The position numbers and the translations under genes were made by a program. A stretch of 64,000 nt of DNA from Martinezella rhizogenes (GTDB lineage: Bacteria > Pseudomonadota > Alphaproteobacteria > Rhizobiales > Rhizobiaceae), in contig NZ_JUHG01000011.1 in assembly GCF_000799715.1 (NCBI RefSeq), forward strand, positions 1,240,001 to 1,304,000, in the 5' to 3' direction. The notes beneath the pieces are model-generated. The model did not search any database, was not told the origin of the DNA, and worked only from the letters and a program-made list of their open reading frames with translations. Shown here piece by piece: positions 63,295-64,000 of the stretch; the first letter of the stretch is position 1, and the number at the start of each line of letters is the position of its first letter.

Positions 63295-64000
63295 ATGTCG
63301 GCATTGCACTTTTCGGAGACCATCTCGGCGACACTGACTGATGGCGTCCTCGTCGTCACCATCGACAATCCGCCGGTCAACGCGCTCTCGGCCAATGTCC
63401 GCGCCGGGATGATGGCGGCGCTCGATCATGCCGAGAAGGACAATGCAGTCGTCGCTATTGTGCTGACTGGCGCCGGCAGCACCTTCGTCGGTGGCGCCGA
63501 TATCAAGGAATTCGGCAAGCCGCCCATCGAGCCGCTCTTGCCGCAGGTTATCGACCGCATCGAGAATTTTGCCAAACCCGTCACCGCCGCCATCAACGAC
63601 GCTGCCCTCGGCGGCGGCCTGGAGGTGGCACTTGCCTGTCACGAACGCTACGCCAGCTCCGCTGCGAAGATCGGCCTGCCGGAAGTCAAGCTCGGCATCG
63701 TTCCCGGTGCCGGCGGCACGCAGCGACTGCCACGGCTGATCGGCACCATCGCTGCCATCGACTTGATCGCGAACGGACGCACCCTCTCGGCCAATGAGGC
63801 AAGCAAGCTCGGGATCGTCGATCACCTGATCGAAAGCGCGCTGATTGACGGCGCGATTGCCAGCGTCAGCCGTATGACCGCCTCCCCCTTGCGGCGCACC
63901 GGCGCGCTGCCGGTCCTACCGGAGCCCGCCGAAGCAATCGACAAGGCAGTCGCCGAAGCCCTGCGTAAAGCACGCGGCCAACGCGCGCCCGGCGAAGCCA
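63295..64000 (+). CDS. FadB-type enoyl-CoA hydratase/3-hydroxyacyl-CoA dehydrogenase (3' partial)
   Basis: The first 235 codons of a gene cut by the window end. ATG 63295 starts MSALHFSETISATLTDGVLV. The crotonase domain is clear: AIVLTGAGSTFVGGADIKEF and AALGGGLEVALACHERYA for the oxyanion holes, then IGLPEVKLGIVPGAGGTQRL. The sequence after about residue 200 (LPEPAEAIDKAVAEALRKAR) matches the linker of fused FadB/FadJ-like proteins, so a dehydrogenase domain probably follows. It would carry out hydration and oxidation in the lower pathway. Confidence 0.85.
   Translation, partial: MSALHFSETISATLTDGVLVVTIDNPPVNALSANVRAGMMAALDHAEKDNAVVAIVLTGAGSTFVGGADIKEFGKPPIEPLLPQVIDRIENFAKPVTAAINDAALGGGLEVALACHERYASSAAKIGLPEVKLGIVPGAGGTQRLPRLIGTIAAIDLIANGRTLSANEASKLGIVDHLIESALIDGAIASVSRMTASPLRRTGALPVLPEPAEAIDKAVAEALRKARGQRAPGEA

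Noticed and set aside
1..64000. tRNA, rRNA, CRISPR array, insertion sequence or prophage
   Set aside because: I found no clover-leaf candidate, no regular direct-repeat array, no transposase or integrase frame and no terminal inverted repeats around the AT-rich genes.

Overview
The window is dense, GC-rich DNA typical of an alphaproteobacterium, most likely Rhizobiaceae (Rhizobium/Agrobacterium/Ensifer). Three things support this: short rhizobial-type intergenic palindromes at about 950-1068, 43914-43963 and 61197-61268; the gene repertoire (ABC importers with catabolic operons, many LysR/GntR/MarR/DeoR regulators, a CcXyDHT-type xylonate dehydratase); and the codon use. I see no rRNA, tRNA, CRISPR array or insertion sequence. 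Both ends cut through genes.

Layout. 1-6080: operon of a NitT/TauT-type ABC importer, a cytosine-deaminase-like amidohydrolase, an FAD-linked oxidase and a flavodoxin-fold quinone reductase. 6084-14204: housekeeping and accessory genes on the minus strand (methyltransferase, VOC protein, RidA, EamA exporter, an APH-like protein with an altered active site, an MhqD/MhqO-like pair, ung, a zinc-finger protein). 14339-18819: dimethylglycine-dehydrogenase-like enzyme and choline-kinase-like protein, divergent from a DeoR regulator. 18834-24393: Hint-domain protein, LysR with a YeiH-family transporter, GGDEF-EAL protein. 24531-27422: D-xylonate dehydratase, a beta-hydroxyacid dehydrogenase and an apparently internally deleted denD-like gene. 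27673-34328: RND efflux operon, a degenerate esterase and a LysR. 34384-35846: ECF41-type sigma factor and its carboxymuconolactone-decarboxylase partner, with two facing candidate ECF41 promoters. 35852-38507: frameshifted AraC regulator, EamA exporter, GntR regulator.

38607-64000 is the most interesting part. It begins with a class V aminotransferase, an HpcH/HpaI aldolase, a class I aminotransferase and an amino-acid ABC binding protein plus permease. After a MarR gene come an isatin-hydrolase-like cyclase flanked by two divergent paralogous FAD oxidoreductases, a second MarR, and an aerobic indolepyruvate:ferredoxin-oxidoreductase pair (IorA/IorB). The last block is an operon that looks like CoA-dependent 2-aminobenzoate (anthranilate) degradation: 2-aminobenzoate-CoA ligase, the fused 2-aminobenzoyl-CoA monooxygenase/reductase, SDR, enoyl-CoA hydratase, acyl-CoA dehydrogenase, glutaryl-CoA dehydrogenase, thioesterase, RidA and a FadB-type protein cut by the window end.

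Taken together (inference), the block could take isatin, an intermediate of bacterial indole-3-acetate breakdown, to isatinate and then to 2-aminobenzoyl-CoA, by way of anthranilate and the ligase or directly by IorAB-type oxidative decarboxylation of isatinate. Dearomatisation and beta-oxidation to glutaryl-CoA would follow. A recurring AT-rich inverted repeat, TTTTA-N4-TAAAA, lies upstream of the aldolase, the class I aminotransferase and the divergent ligase/monooxygenase promoters. It suggests one regulator controls these units.
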